From NCBI RefSeq assembly GCF_900101345.1, contig NZ_FMUX01000007.1, positions 126,738-190,737 of the forward strand: a stretch of DNA of 64,000 nt, given 5' to 3'. The stretch comes from Desulfoluna spongiiphila (GTDB lineage: Bacteria > Desulfobacterota > Desulfobacteria > Desulfobacterales > Desulfolunaceae). Below, piece after piece: positions 24,336 through 32,922 of the stretch. Positions within the stretch are counted from its first letter, which is position 1. Each line of letters begins with the position of its first letter. The translations under genes were made by a program, and so were the position numbers. Under the pieces are notes generated by a model, which made no database searches, was not told the DNA's origin, and saw only the letters and a list, made by a program, of their open reading frames with translations.

Positions 24336-24980
24336 TCACATCACCGCAGCGCACACTCCCGTTGCGATCAAAATTACCCCGGAGACATACTTGACCAAGG
24401 TACCGGAGCGGAACCGTCCTGAGCCCTTGAGCCTTTTCAGGTGCATTGCCATGGCCATGTAGATGAGAAGGTTCACGGCAGCCAGACACAAAAAAGTCAG
24501 GCCCATGGTCAGAAACTGAAAGGATGCCGCTTTTTCTCCGGAGATGAATTGGGGCATGAATGATGAGTAAAAAATCATCCCTTTCGGATGCAGGGTGTTC
24601 AGTAAAAATGCATTAAAAAAGAGAGATCGTGAGCTCTCGCGACTCTCATTTACCCCCTCATGCTCAGTTTTTTCCGCCGCAGTGGTGTGCCTTAAACGCG
24701 TCTTTACCATAATATCCACGCCGAGATAGACCAGGTACGCGATCCCCAGCCATTTGACTATGGAGAAGGCGACAGCAGATGTGGAAAGGACAAGCCCCAC
24801 CCCCACCAACGAAAGAGACATACAGACAAGGTCCCCGGCAAGCACCCCGCAGGCAACGGGAAAACTTCTCCGAATCCCCAGATCCGTCACCTTTGCCACC
24901 ACAAAAACAACCGTGGGTCCCGGCACCACAAGGACCACCGAAGCCGCCACCACAAAAACCACCCATATGTGAAAATCCAT
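24336..24980 (-). CDS. LysE/RhtB-family amino-acid exporter
   Basis: 214 residues with six predicted membrane helices. The N-terminus (VVPGPTVVFVVAKVTDLGIRR) carries the PGP signature of LysE/RhtB translocators, and FNAFLLNTLHPKGMIFYSSF is the family's second conserved loop. It exports amino acids or related small molecules by proton antiport. Single gene on the minus strand. Confidence 0.88.
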   Translation of the reverse strand: MDFHIWVVFVVAASVVLVVPGPTVVFVVAKVTDLGIRRSFPVACGVLAGDLVCMSLSLVGVGLVLSTSAVAFSIVKWLGIAYLVYLGVDIMVKTRLRHTTAAEKTEHEGVNESRESSRSLFFNAFLLNTLHPKGMIFYSSFMPQFISGEKAASFQFLTMGLTFLCLAAVNLLIYMAMAMHLKRLKGSGRFRSGTLVKYVSGVILIATGVCAAVM

Positions 24981-25402
24981 CCCACCCGCCTTGTTGTCTT
25001 AAGAGTTTTGGGGCAGATACAGCCTTGACGCCTCCGGGCAAAGCAAATGAAAATAACCTACGGCGGCAAGGAGAACCGCTCAACACAGCGCCCCCCTTCG
25101 AACAGCCTCGTACTCTTATTCTAGTCAGTCAACAAAAAGTTCAATTACGTCTCATGAAGCCTCTTAAAAAGAAGTATAAGTATCATCGCGACCCCAATTC
25201 AATTGTCACTGTCGCCAGCCACAAAAAAAGGGACGGTTCCACGTGAATGGTCCAGAAAAACACAACCGGAAGACCTGCCGGCGCCCATCCCCAAAACCGT
25301 CCCACACTTGATTTATCACAAGCAACATGAGATAGTTACAAGCAACCCAACGCCACCGCACGGAGCGCCACACCACCCAACATTCCAGCAAGGAGCCCAC
25401 CC
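24981..25402. other. Intergenic stretch without a recognisable gene
   Basis: 422 bp between divergent LysE and a small membrane protein. Short ORFs on both strands have no protein-like composition. The middle (25090-25220) is more A+T-rich than the average and may hold promoters; I see no clear hairpin or repeat. Confidence 0.5.
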
Positions 25403-25747
25403 ATGTCGTCGGAAACCGTCGTGTACTTTGCATGGCCTGAGGTCAGCAGCACCCTGTCCATTGCAGCCCTTGTGCTGGCACTGGCCGTCTTTGTCTTCGG
25501 GTTGTTCAGCGGCGTGCGGGCAAACAAGGCCCGCATCGTCTTTGCCGTGGTCCTGGCCACGCTCATCGGGTGGCTGACCATGCCCCTGGCCATAAAGGCC
25601 GCAGAGGCCATGCACATCCTCAGTACCAAGGCAGGGGTGATGATCCTCGTCACGTCCATGATGGTCTTCGTCACGGTCATTGCCACAAGCATCTATGAAA
25701 TCATCACCGTGACCTTTCCGGACATCGGCATGGCCTCCAGAAAGTAG
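25403..25747 (+). CDS. Small three-helix membrane protein, unknown
   Basis: 114 residues with three hydrophobic helices at about 15-37, 45-66 and 75-100 (FAVVLATLIGWLTMP, VMILVTSMMVFVTVIATSI). Short charged loops, no signal peptide, no known motif. Upstream AAGGAG ends about 8 nt before the ATG, supporting translation. It is followed after 220 bp by a DUF805 membrane protein on the same strand. Function not inferable. Confidence 0.65.
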   Translation: MSSETVVYFAWPEVSSTLSIAALVLALAVFVFGLFSGVRANKARIVFAVVLATLIGWLTMPLAIKAAEAMHILSTKAGVMILVTSMMVFVTVIATSIYEIITVTFPDIGMASRK

Positions 25748-25968
25748 CGTCTCCCCCTTTCCCGAAGTCTCCTCTCCATGCTCGTTAATGAAGCACGCCA
25801 GCCCCACAGGCTTCCGATCTCTACAGCCCGTCATTTGATCTGCATCGACACGGCACCACCCTGAAATCATGGTTTTCAACTTGAGGCCCAGTGAACCTTG
25901 CTATCAAAATTCGCATAACCCCATACGCAACCCTTCAGTAAAAAAAACACAAAAAAAAGGAAAAAGGC

Positions 25969-26322
25969 ATGAACTGGTATATCGAGGTCCTGAAGAAGTA
26001 TGCTGTCTTCAACGGGCGAGCCCGAAGAAAAGAGTTCTGGATGTTTGCCTTGTTCAACGCCCTGATCACCATTGCCATCGCATTCATCGAGGGAATGTTC
26101 GGCAGCCCCGGCTTCCTGAGCGCCCTGTACTGCCTTGCCGTTCTCCTGCCAAGCATCGGGGTCAGCATCCGACGTCTCCACGACATCGGCAAAAGCGGCT
26201 GGTGGCTCCTTATCACCCTGGTCCCCCTCATCGGCGCCATTGTCTACCTTGTCTTCCTGATCATGGACAGCAAGGACGAGGGGAACCCGTACGGCCCGAA
26301 CCCCAAAACGGCTGCGGCCTGA
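25969..26322 (+). CDS. DUF805 inner-membrane protein
   Basis: 117 residues. The start (WYIEVLKKYAVFNGRARRKEFW) and the motif RRLHDIGKSGWWLL are the hallmarks of DUF805 (YhaH/YhaI-like) proteins, with three or four membrane helices. Their role is unknown. AAAAAAGGAAAAAGGC precedes ATG 25969, giving a strong ribosome binding site. Confidence 0.88.
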   Translation: MNWYIEVLKKYAVFNGRARRKEFWMFALFNALITIAIAFIEGMFGSPGFLSALYCLAVLLPSIGVSIRRLHDIGKSGWWLLITLVPLIGAIVYLVFLIMDSKDEGNPYGPNPKTAAA

Positions 26323-26422
26323 TCTGCCCATACTGAGCCGAATAGGTTCCTTCCGAGAAGTCCCTCATTCTGACCTTGCCTGCTTCCTGTCCATAAAATA
26401 ATAATTTATTGCTTGACGGTAG

Positions 26423-26439
26423 CGTATACCCGGTATACG
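26423..26439. promoter_or_regulatory. MarR operator O1 overlapping its own promoter
   Basis: CGTATACC-C-GGTATACG is a perfect 8+1+8 palindrome. TTGACG at 26413-26418 could be a -35 element and TATACG (26434-26439) a -10, so the palindrome would cover the promoter. The MarR ATG follows only 8 nt later (26448), so the mRNA would have almost no leader. Two further copies lie at 27217 and 27569. Confidence 0.7.
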
Positions 26440-26447
26440 TTCACCCC

Positions 26448-26900
26448 ATGACAACACAGAATAAAAATAGCCTGCTTGTTGAATTTATGGTTTTGGTGGA
26501 AAAAATCATCAAAGGGGAAAAAGAGCCCCAGCAGTATATCGAGGGGCTCTCCATCTCCCGCAGCGAAATTCACCTGATGGCCCTGATCGCCTCAAGCGAG
26601 ACGGTGCACATCTCTGAAATCGCGCGTATATTGAATGTCACCAAAGGTGCGATCTCTAAAACCGTCCGGAAACTGGAAAAAAAAGGCCTCGCCGCAAAAC
26701 ATACGGACCCGGCCAACAACTCCCGGATCCTGATCCGCCTGACAGACCAAGGCATAAACGCCAATGCGATGCATGAGAAAATTCACAACGAGATGAATGC
26801 CGACTTCATGGCATACTATCAAAGCTTAGACCCGCAGGAAGTCGACACGATCGTCACATTCCTTCGCAAGGCCCAAGGGATGTCGGAAAAACACCTGTAA
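26448..26900 (+). CDS. MarR-family transcriptional regulator
   Basis: 150 residues. A winged helix-turn-helix sits at about 45-110 (SEIHLMALIASSETVHISEIARIL and VTKGAISKTVRKLEKKGLAAKH), flanked by dimerisation helices, with the wing HTDPANNSRILIRLT. MarR proteins are dimers that bind palindromes and release on ligand or thiol oxidation. The upstream in-frame TTG at 26409 would place the coding region inside the operator, so ATG 26448 is preferred; no Shine-Dalgarno is seen, consistent with a near-leaderless message. Likely autoregulated and controlling the flavodoxin gene at 27689. Confidence 0.88.
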   Translation: MTTQNKNSLLVEFMVLVEKIIKGEKEPQQYIEGLSISRSEIHLMALIASSETVHISEIARILNVTKGAISKTVRKLEKKGLAAKHTDPANNSRILIRLTDQGINANAMHEKIHNEMNADFMAYYQSLDPQEVDTIVTFLRKAQGMSEKHL

Positions 26901-26908
26901 TTATTTTT

Positions 26909-27197
26909 GCAACTATTCAGCTTTGAAAAGCTGCCTCTGGCGGCAAGGTGGGGGCACCTTGAAAGCCGGTTGCGGATGCGCTTTGCCCCTCGCCTGTCGC
27001 GCGTAGCCCATTGACGTTTGTCTAATGGTGACGCATTGACAGGGACGTAGGTGAACTCCTTGGGTCAAATCACATCCGCCTTTCAAACAAACGTCATTCA
27101 AGAAGAACGATAAAGACCTGTTTGTCAAACCCGTGTTTATGTGATCCGGCAAACGTTTCGCCCCCGGCAGGGCAGCCGGAGGCATAAGCTGAATGGT
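26909..27197. repeat. R1 element, full copy with internal insertion
   Basis: Bounded by CAACTATTCAGCTT on the left and GCAGCCGGAGGCATAAGCTGAATGG on the right, given here in outline. Compared with other copies, about 68 bp is inserted within the central hairpin after GCGCTTTGCCCCTCG (roughly 26992-27060), carrying short internal inverted repeats (CCATT/AATGG). Confidence 0.75.
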
Positions 27198-27216
27198 CAT
27201 CTTTTTTCACCCTGAG

Positions 27217-27233
27217 CGTATACCCAGTATACG
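27217..27233. promoter_or_regulatory. MarR operator-like palindrome O2
   Basis: CGTATACCCAGTATACG differs from O1 by one base. It lies just outside the R1 element and 472 bp upstream of the flavodoxin gene. Confidence 0.65.
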
Positions 27234-27262
27234 GCTGACCGCTACCGATGGACATGCCTTGG

Positions 27263-27507
27263 CCCGGATATTTCACGAGTCGAGTGCACCCATATTCAAG
27301 GCATCAGAGCTGCAGATGTAGTAGTTTACCTCAAAGCTCTGATAACGCAGAAGATGGGTGCACTCGGCTCGCCCGAAGGGTGAGAAAATCGAGCAGAAAA
27401 CCGTGAATTACATTTTGTATTTTACAAATGTCTTAATTTTTCACAGTAACCACCTGGAATAATGCTTTATTGCTTTGGCTCAATCGTTTTCTCATGAAAT
27501 ATTCGGG
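27263..27507. repeat. R4 palindromic element, long copy
   Basis: CCCGGATATTTCACGAG at the left pairs with CTCATGAAATATTCGGG at the right (15 of 17). Inside, CGAGTGCACCCAT pairs with ATGGGTGCACTCG and ATCAGAGCT pairs with AGCTCTGAT. A shorter relative with the same ends is at 40848-40935. It resembles a non-coding mobile repeat and separates operators O2 and O3. Confidence 0.65.
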
Positions 27508-27568
27508 TTGGGCCGCAACGGGGTCTCTATCCAGTAAACACCCGAGGTATGTCTATGCTTGTCCGCAG

Positions 27569-27585
27569 CGTATACCGGGTATACA
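27569..27585. promoter_or_regulatory. MarR operator-like palindrome O3 before the flavodoxin gene
   Basis: CGTATACCGGGTATACA keeps the GTATACC-N-GGTATAC core of O1. It is 104 bp upstream of the flavodoxin ATG, the position expected for control of that promoter. Confidence 0.65.
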
Positions 27586-27688
27586 CCCAAGCCGAAAAAC
27601 AACACACTGGTACCCGGGGAAAAGTTACGGCACGGTGCCGGCGATCCCCTGCTCAACATAGTAACCTATCCATCAAAGAGGAGACATC

Positions 27689-28243
27689 ATGAACATTTTG
27701 AACATTTACTTTTCGGCAACAGGAAACACAGAAAAAGTGGCACGCAAAATTGAGGAGGTGGCAATACGGGAAGGCCATACCGTCTCGACCGTCCCCGTCA
27801 AAGGAGGTGTTGAGGTGGAATTCCTGGACTATGACTTTATTTTCATGGGCTCCGGTGTATACCACTGGCTACCCGGCAAGCCGTTGATGAAATTGATCGA
27901 CAAAGCATGCACCGGTTATCGCGCCTCCGGTGCGCTGCCGCGAAATGCCCCCCGCAGGTCGCACATCAAAGCCGTCACCTACTGCACCTACGGCGGCACC
28001 CACACGGGGATCAACGAGGCGTATCCCACCACGCAATGGATGGGGCAGTTTTTCGACCACCTCGGCATCGAGGTGATGGGTGCCTGGCACATTGTCGGGG
28101 CGTTTCACGGGAACCTTGAGGCGCTGTCGGTGGGCGGGCGAATGGGTGATATTCGAGACCGCCCCAACCAGGCCGACCTCGACAGCCTAACAGAAATGAC
28201 AACATCGATCCTTAAAAGTCTCGAAGAGGGTGCTCCCGCATAA
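27689..28243 (+). CDS. Flavodoxin-fold protein
   Basis: 184 residues. IYFSATGNTEKVARKIEE near residue 6 is the FMN-phosphate loop of flavodoxins; FIFMGSGVYHWLPGKPLM near 52 and TYCTYGGTHTGINEAYP near 100 complete the flavin site. It resembles the N-terminal domain of EFR1-type ferrodoxins but has no 4Fe-4S domain. A strong AGAGGAG precedes the ATG. With O3 upstream it is probably regulated by the MarR protein encoded 0.8 kb earlier, suggesting a redox or xenobiotic response. Confidence 0.85.
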   Translation: MNILNIYFSATGNTEKVARKIEEVAIREGHTVSTVPVKGGVEVEFLDYDFIFMGSGVYHWLPGKPLMKLIDKACTGYRASGALPRNAPRRSHIKAVTYCTYGGTHTGINEAYPTTQWMGQFFDHLGIEVMGAWHIVGAFHGNLEALSVGGRMGDIRDRPNQADLDSLTEMTTSILKSLEEGAPA

Positions 28244-28434
28244 TCCTTGCGAGAGCCATATCGGATGTCCCCGATGGACAGGCTGAACAATCGCCTCTTC
28301 ATGTGGGGCTCTGAGTCACGATGTTCCCGGCGCCCCCTCCCCTCTCACCGGGCCTGCTGGGAGCATCAATTCACACCATCACGACCATTTTTTTATGCCA
28401 CCCTTTAAGCAAAAAGGAACCACTGGAGACACAC

Positions 28435-28890
28435 ATGAAACACATCACCCTGATAAAACAAACGCTCATCAACGCAGCCCTAATGCTGATTATTCTCTCA
28501 ACGGTCGTTCCGCCGACATCGGCATCACCCCTTGACCTCCTCTTCGGCCGCGCCGCGGTGCCGGGAAGCGAGCTCCACGCCCTCGGGACCGCCGCAATAT
28601 CCCAGAACCATGGAGACGCAACCTATTTTACAAACGGAAAAGGTCGCGTCCTTGAGGTACGGGCCAGAACCACAGAAAAGGGTATTCTTCGGGTATCGGT
28701 TAACCGAGTCTACATTCCCAGGAATTACAATGGCAGCGCCAAATCAGAAACCATCTACGACCGGCTGAGCCAACTGGCCACCGAAAAAAATGCCATCAGG
28801 GCAGGCTCGTATACCATGATTGACGAGACAACCGGCTGGAGAGCCTATCTTTACGGCAAACAAATCACCAAAGCCCTGGACAGCGAATAA
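28435..28890 (+). CDS. Secreted protein of unknown function
   Basis: 151 residues. Residues 1-30 are a signal peptide (NAALMLIILSTVVPPTSA-S). The mature part starts PLDLLFGRAAVPGSELHALG and is a mixed alpha/beta domain without cysteines or recognisable motifs. ATG 28435 follows CTGGAG; a longer frame from 28321 lacks a signal-like start. No informative neighbours. Confidence 0.65.
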   Translation: MKHITLIKQTLINAALMLIILSTVVPPTSASPLDLLFGRAAVPGSELHALGTAAISQNHGDATYFTNGKGRVLEVRARTTEKGILRVSVNRVYIPRNYNGSAKSETIYDRLSQLATEKNAIRAGSYTMIDETTGWRAYLYGKQITKALDSE

Positions 28891-29535
28891 GACCTCCCTG
28901 GGCCGTGGTGTACACAAAAAGCGGCAGACAGTCCCTTTTCATGCAAGGCGCGTCAGACCGGCAACAGGGGCCGGACCATCGTTCGATCGAGGGCTCGCCC
29001 CTGCGGCCGAACGATGGTCACCCACAACCCCTCTTTCCAGATCAACTGATGGCCCATCCATGGGACCCCTGCCTTTAGCGAAAAAATAACATTTATGTAT
29101 TTTATCGCTGGTGTCGATATATCCTTTAAAAAAACAGCACTTTTTATAACCTTTACTCGAAACAGATTTTTTTATGATATATCAGGCACACACATGGTAA
29201 AAACACATCACCTGCATGCCACGCCACACGGCTCGTCAGCCCACATCCTCCACGAGCTGGGCGAGCCCCCCTGATACCCCGCGCCAATTTTCAGCAAACA
29301 GTATATTCCTTATTCTATCATTACGAATCAAAGGGTCGTTAGAAAACGTCAAAGCCGAATGGGGGCTCCCTTGAGCACGGACCCGCAGGTGCCGTAAAGG
29401 ACCGGCAGCACGCCCCGTGGACACAGGGCCGCCGGTTCATTCTTACGCGTGGGCCTGTTGTTCCCGGCTCCTTCGGTTTATGCGGACGCGGCTGCCCCTC
29501 AAACGGGGGCACATCTTAACGGCAGGGGGGAGTAC
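28891..29535. other. Long intergenic region upstream of a chemoreceptor
   Basis: 645 bp with no credible gene. It contains a 12-bp-stem inverted repeat (28974-29019) and a very A+T-rich block at 29090-29190 in which two GATATATC sites (29116-29123 and 29176-29183) flank A-run and T-run sequences that can pair. The chemoreceptor promoter is probably here, but no clear -35/-10 or -24/-12 pair was found. Confidence 0.5.
28974..29019. repeat. Inverted repeat, 12-bp perfect stem
   Basis: GACCATCGTTCG pairs exactly with CGAACGATGGTC across a 22-nt GC-rich loop. There is no T-run, so it is not an ordinary terminator. It lies about 85 bp after the preceding gene. Confidence 0.55.
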
Positions 29536-31590
29536 ATGGGTTTTGACAAAAGCAGTTTACGAAGAAAAATGCTGGTTGTGTTCTGTTCCGTTGCGTTGAT
29601 TCCATTCATCGCTGCAGTGTTCTATATTACCTACAAAGCGGGCGCAGCCTCCGGGCAAGAAGCCCGTGAAAAAGCCGCTGAGATAGCTTACCGATATGGT
29701 GGCGTGATGCAGCGCAAGCTGGACAAGGCCATGACCGATACCAGGGCCCTGGCCCGGGTCATGGAAGGCATAGTCCGGCACCGCACCGCCATCGACCGCG
29801 ACATGCTGGATGATTCGCTGAAAGCCCTGCTTCAGGATGATGACAGTTATCTGGGAATCTGGGCTATCTTCGAACCCGACATGCTCGACGGAAGGGACCG
29901 GCAGTACGCCAACAGGTCATGGCATGACGCATCGGGAATGTACTACCCTTACTGGTACATGGAAGACGGAAACATTGCCGTCACCGTCAATGACGATTAC
30001 GCGGAAGCCGATTATTATCAACGTGCCAAGGTTTCCGGAAAAGAGACCGTTCTCCAGCCCTATGCCGAAGAGGATACGGGGAACATCCTCATGACAAGCG
30101 TTGCGGTGCCCGTCAAGGAAAACGGGACTGTCATCGGCGTCGTGGGCATTGACATCGCCTTAACCGAACTTGAGCGTGCCATCACCACCATCAAACCCTT
30201 CGGTACCGGCAACGCGATCCTCATTTCACACAGCGGGGTGATCATCGCCCATCCCGACAAGGGATTCACGGGCACAAACCTTGCCGATGCCGGAGCACCG
30301 GGCGATCTCCTTGCCGCCATCCGCAACGGAAAGGAGTCTACACTGACCGGCGCACAGGAAGGATACGGCCACGGTGCCTTCATGTTTTTCTCCCCCATGC
30401 GCATCGGTAAAACCGACACCCCGTGGTCCTTTGCCGTCAGCGTACCCCTGGCCACCCTCGGCAAAGATGTCCGCCAGATCAGGCGCATCGGCTTTGTCTC
30501 CTGCCTGGTTTCCGCCTGCCTGGTGGTGATGGCCATCGTCCTCCTCTCCGGTACCATTGTCCGCCCCATCAATGCCGCCCTTGAAGAGCTTAAAGACATC
30601 GCCGAAGGAGAAGGGGACCTCACCCGAAGGCTCCAGGTGGACTCAAGGGACGAAACCGGTCGATTCGCCCGGTGGTTCAATGTCTTCATCAACAAACTCC
30701 AGGGCATCATCGCACAGTTTACCCGCTGCACCGATGCCCTCGGCAGCTCGGCCGGAGGGCTGCTCACCATCTCCTCGGAGCTGGCGTCCAACGCCGAGGA
30801 GACCTCGGAAAAGTCAGCACAGGTGCTGGCCTCGGCAAGCGGTATGAGCTCGGATCTTTCGGAAGGGGCAACGCGGATCCAGACATCATCGGAGAACATC
30901 GCCATGGTCGCATCTGCCATTGACGAACTCGCCTCAACGGCCACCGATATCTCGGCCCACGCGGAAAACGCCACATCCGTCTCCCATCGTGCCGCATCCC
31001 GGTCCAAGGCTGCTTCTGAAAAGATGAATGAACTGACCCAGGCGGCCGAAGAGATCGGCAAAGTCACCGACGTCATCACGGAAATCTCCGACCAGACCAA
31101 CCTTCTGGCCCTGAATGCCACCATCGAAGCGGCACGTGCCGGAGAAGCAGGCAAGGGCTTTGCCGTGGTGGCCCATGAGATCAAGGAACTTGCCAGGCAA
31201 ACGGCAGAGGCCACCGACGACATCAAAGGTAAAATTGATAGTGTGCAGGGCCTCGCCAGAGACGCCGCCGAGGGCACCGGGGAGGTCTCGGGCATCATCA
31301 CCACCGTCAATGAGACCATCACCGGCATCGCCGAAGCCGTGGAGCAGCAATCCTCGGTTGCAGGGGAAATTTCGGAGCATATCGTCCAGGCATCCGAGGG
31401 AATCACAGACGCCACCCTCAGGATGAACACAAGCAGGGATGCCTCAGCGACCATCACCCAAACCATCTCCGATATCACCCTCTCCTCCCGGGGAATCACG
31501 GAGATAAGCGCTGCCGTAAAAAAGCAGGCCGAAGAGCTGAATTCCCGGACAGGCGAATTGGCAGAACTGGCAGGTAACTTCAAAATATAA
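29536..31590 (+). CDS. Methyl-accepting chemotaxis protein with dCache sensor
   Basis: 684 residues. Helix 1 at about 15-35, a periplasmic double-Cache domain ([20 protein letters not shown] ... [10 protein letters not shown] ... [13 protein letters not shown]), helix 2 near 325-345, HAMP, and a signalling domain with the tip [28 protein letters not shown]. dCache domains typically bind amino acids, amines or carboxylates. ATG 29536 is chosen over 29449 because GGGGGGAG lies 6 nt upstream and the first helix then starts properly. Ends AELAGNFKI; no docking peptide. An R1-derived hairpin (31602-31632) follows. Confidence 0.92.
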   Translation: MGFDKSSLRRKMLVVFCSVALIPFIAAVFYITYKAGAASGQEAREKAAEIAYRYGGVMQRKLDKAMTDTRALARVMEGIVRHRTAIDRDMLDDSLKALLQDDDSYLGIWAIFEPDMLDGRDRQYANRSWHDASGMYYPYWYMEDGNIAVTVNDDYAEADYYQRAKVSGKETVLQPYAEEDTGNILMTSVAVPVKENGTVIGVVGIDIALTELERAITTIKPFGTGNAILISHSGVIIAHPDKGFTGTNLADAGAPGDLLAAIRNGKESTLTGAQEGYGHGAFMFFSPMRIGKTDTPWSFAVSVPLATLGKDVRQIRRIGFVSCLVSACLVVMAIVLLSGTIVRPINAALEELKDIAEGEGDLTRRLQVDSRDETGRFARWFNVFINKLQGIIAQFTRCTDALGSSAGGLLTISSELASNAEETSEKSAQVLASASGMSSDLSEGATRIQTSSENIAMVASAIDELASTATDISAHAENATSVSHRAASRSKAASEKMNELTQAAEEIGKVTDVITEISDQTNLLALNATIEAARAGEAGKGFAVVAHEIKELARQTAEATDDIKGKIDSVQGLARDAAEGTGEVSGIITTVNETITGIAEAVEQQSSVAGEISEHIVQASEGITDATLRMNTSRDASATITQTISDITLSSRGITEISAAVKKQAEELNSRTGELAELAGNFKI

Positions 31591-31731
31591 CCCGACAAAA
31601 ACCGCCTCCGGCATCCCTGCCGGAGGCCAGCTCCCCAACCATAGAGCCCTTTGCCCCAGCCTTTTTCCTGTTGACACCTGCTCTAAAATGTGAACATTAG
31701 TTTTATACTAACTACTCATCAAGAAGGTGAG

Positions 31732-31779
31732 ATGTTCCACCGCTTGTTTAAGCGTTCGTATCAATACATTATCATTTAA
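31732..31779 (+). CDS. Leader peptide upstream of exbB
   Basis: ATG 31732 with a strong GAAGGTG 2-8 nt upstream encodes MFHRLFKRSYQYIII. The stop lies 11 nt before a terminator hairpin that precedes exbB. This is the arrangement of a translated leader controlling attenuation. A TTGACA at 31671 could be the -35 of the transcript. Whether it is translated is unknown. Confidence 0.45.
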   Translation: MFHRLFKRSYQYIII

Positions 31780-31789
31780 GCCAACAAAG

Positions 31790-31839
31790 CCACGAAGGCA
31801 GGTGAGATAAATCTCGCCCGGATTTCGTGGCTTTTTTTG
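31790..31839 (+). terminator. Terminator/attenuator before exbB
   Basis: CCACGAA (31790-31796) pairs with TTCGTGG (31824-31830), an inner GGTGAGAT/ATCTCGCC stem extends it, and seven T follow. The nearest upstream gene ends 200 bp earlier and the leader ORF ends 11 nt earlier, so it probably attenuates exbB rather than ending the chemoreceptor transcript. Confidence 0.75.
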
Positions 31840-31909
31840 TTGTCCCGTCCGGCCTGTGGTGAAATCGCAGCTTCGGAGCCTTACAACGCTGATTACAGAT
31901 GAGGTTTTC

Positions 31910-32515
31910 ATGGTGTCGTTTCTCTTTAAAGGCGGGGTACTTGTCATCCCCATCGCCCTCTGCTCGGTGGTGGCCCTTGCTGTCTTCCTGGAACGATGGA
32001 TCTTTTTCGCCCGGATCAGGAAAAACGATGACGGCCTGGTGGAGGCATTGAGCGATCTCAACCGGGGCCAACAGGCTCCCGGAGCCGTCGAACTCTCTCG
32101 CCACAGCCGAAGCCCCCTGGGCCGCCTTCTCACCGAAGTGCTCTCCGTGCGGGGCTGTGAGGAGTCCACGCGGCAGGCGGCAATCCGCGACGCGTATGCC
32201 CGGGAGAGCCGAAACCTGGCATCCCGGCTTCAACTTCTGGCCACCATCGGAAATATCTCGCCCCTGCTGGGCCTTTTGGGCACCATCACCGGGATGATCA
32301 AGGCCTTTATGGTCATTCAGCAGACCGGGGGCAAAGTGGACGCAGCAGCCCTTGCCGGCGGCATCTGGGAGGCCATGCTCACCACGGCCCTGGGCCTTGC
32401 CGTGGCCCTGCCCGTCATGATGGCCCACAGCTACCTGGTCTCCCGCGCTGAGGACCAGGAAGCCTACCTGAAACACGGAATGGTCCGTTTCCTCAAGGAG
32501 TCTGCCGGCCGATGA
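31910..32515 (+). CDS. exbB: ExbB/MotA/TolQ-family proton channel protein
   Basis: 201 residues with the three-helix plan of ExbB: helix 1 at 9-30 (GGVLVIPIALCSVVALAVFL), then a long cytoplasmic stretch, helix 2 near 103-125 (ISPLLGLLGTITGMIKAFMV) and helix 3 near 150-172 (TTALGLAVALPVMMAHSYLV). With ExbD it forms the proton-driven motor that powers TonB. ATG 31910 is preferred over a start at 31856 because GAGG lies 6-9 nt upstream. Overlaps exbD by 4 bp (ATGA), so the three motor genes are one operon. Confidence 0.93.
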   Translation: MVSFLFKGGVLVIPIALCSVVALAVFLERWIFFARIRKNDDGLVEALSDLNRGQQAPGAVELSRHSRSPLGRLLTEVLSVRGCEESTRQAAIRDAYARESRNLASRLQLLATIGNISPLLGLLGTITGMIKAFMVIQQTGGKVDAAALAGGIWEAMLTTALGLAVALPVMMAHSYLVSRAEDQEAYLKHGMVRFLKESAGR

Positions 32516-32922
32516 TTGATCTCTCGGGTACCAAGGCCGAAACCGGGTCGGTTCAGCCCCCGTTGACGGCTCTCATCGACATGGTCTTTATGCTCCTGAT
32601 CTATTTTCTTCTCACCATGGGATTTATGGTGGATGAGGGCATCGGCATCAAGCTGCCCGAAGCGGGGGAAGCCTCCCGGACCCTGCCCCGGGACCTGGTG
32701 GTGGCCGTCACCAACGAGGGCTCCTATTTCTGGAAAGGGGCCCGGGTCACCCTGTCCGAGCTCGAAAACAAGCTGAAAGCCTCACCTGAACTGACCCCGG
32801 ACACCCGCATCGTTATCCGTGCCGATCGGGGTGCAAGGGTCAACAGCGTGGTCCGGGTCATGGACCTGGCCAAGACCGTGGGGGCCGCGAGCTTCTGCCT
32901 GGCCACGGAGACCGAGCCATGA
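32512..32922 (+). CDS. exbD: ExbD/TolR-family protein
   Basis: 136 residues, one membrane helix (LTALIDMVFMLLIYFLLTMG) carrying Asp23, the protonatable residue equivalent to ExbD Asp25, and a periplasmic ExbD domain ending ATETEP. Overlaps exbB and tonB by ATGA junctions. The family could also serve TolR roles, but the neighbouring tonB and receptor decide for ExbD. Confidence 0.93.
   Translation: MIDLSGTKAETGSVQPPLTALIDMVFMLLIYFLLTMGFMVDEGIGIKLPEAGEASRTLPRDLVVAVTNEGSYFWKGARVTLSELENKLKASPELTPDTRIVIRADRGARVNSVVRVMDLAKTVGAASFCLATETEP

Noticed and set aside
27631..27646. CGGCACGGTGCCGGCG as a sigma-54 promoter for the flavodoxin
   Set aside because: The -12 half lacks TTGC and the match comes from a GC palindrome; the MarR operator upstream gives a simpler reading.
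31680..31910. Cobalamin, Moco or Fur control of exbB
   Set aside because: No B12 box, no Moco-type core and only a partial Fur-like ATTATCATT; the leader ORF plus terminator explains the region better.
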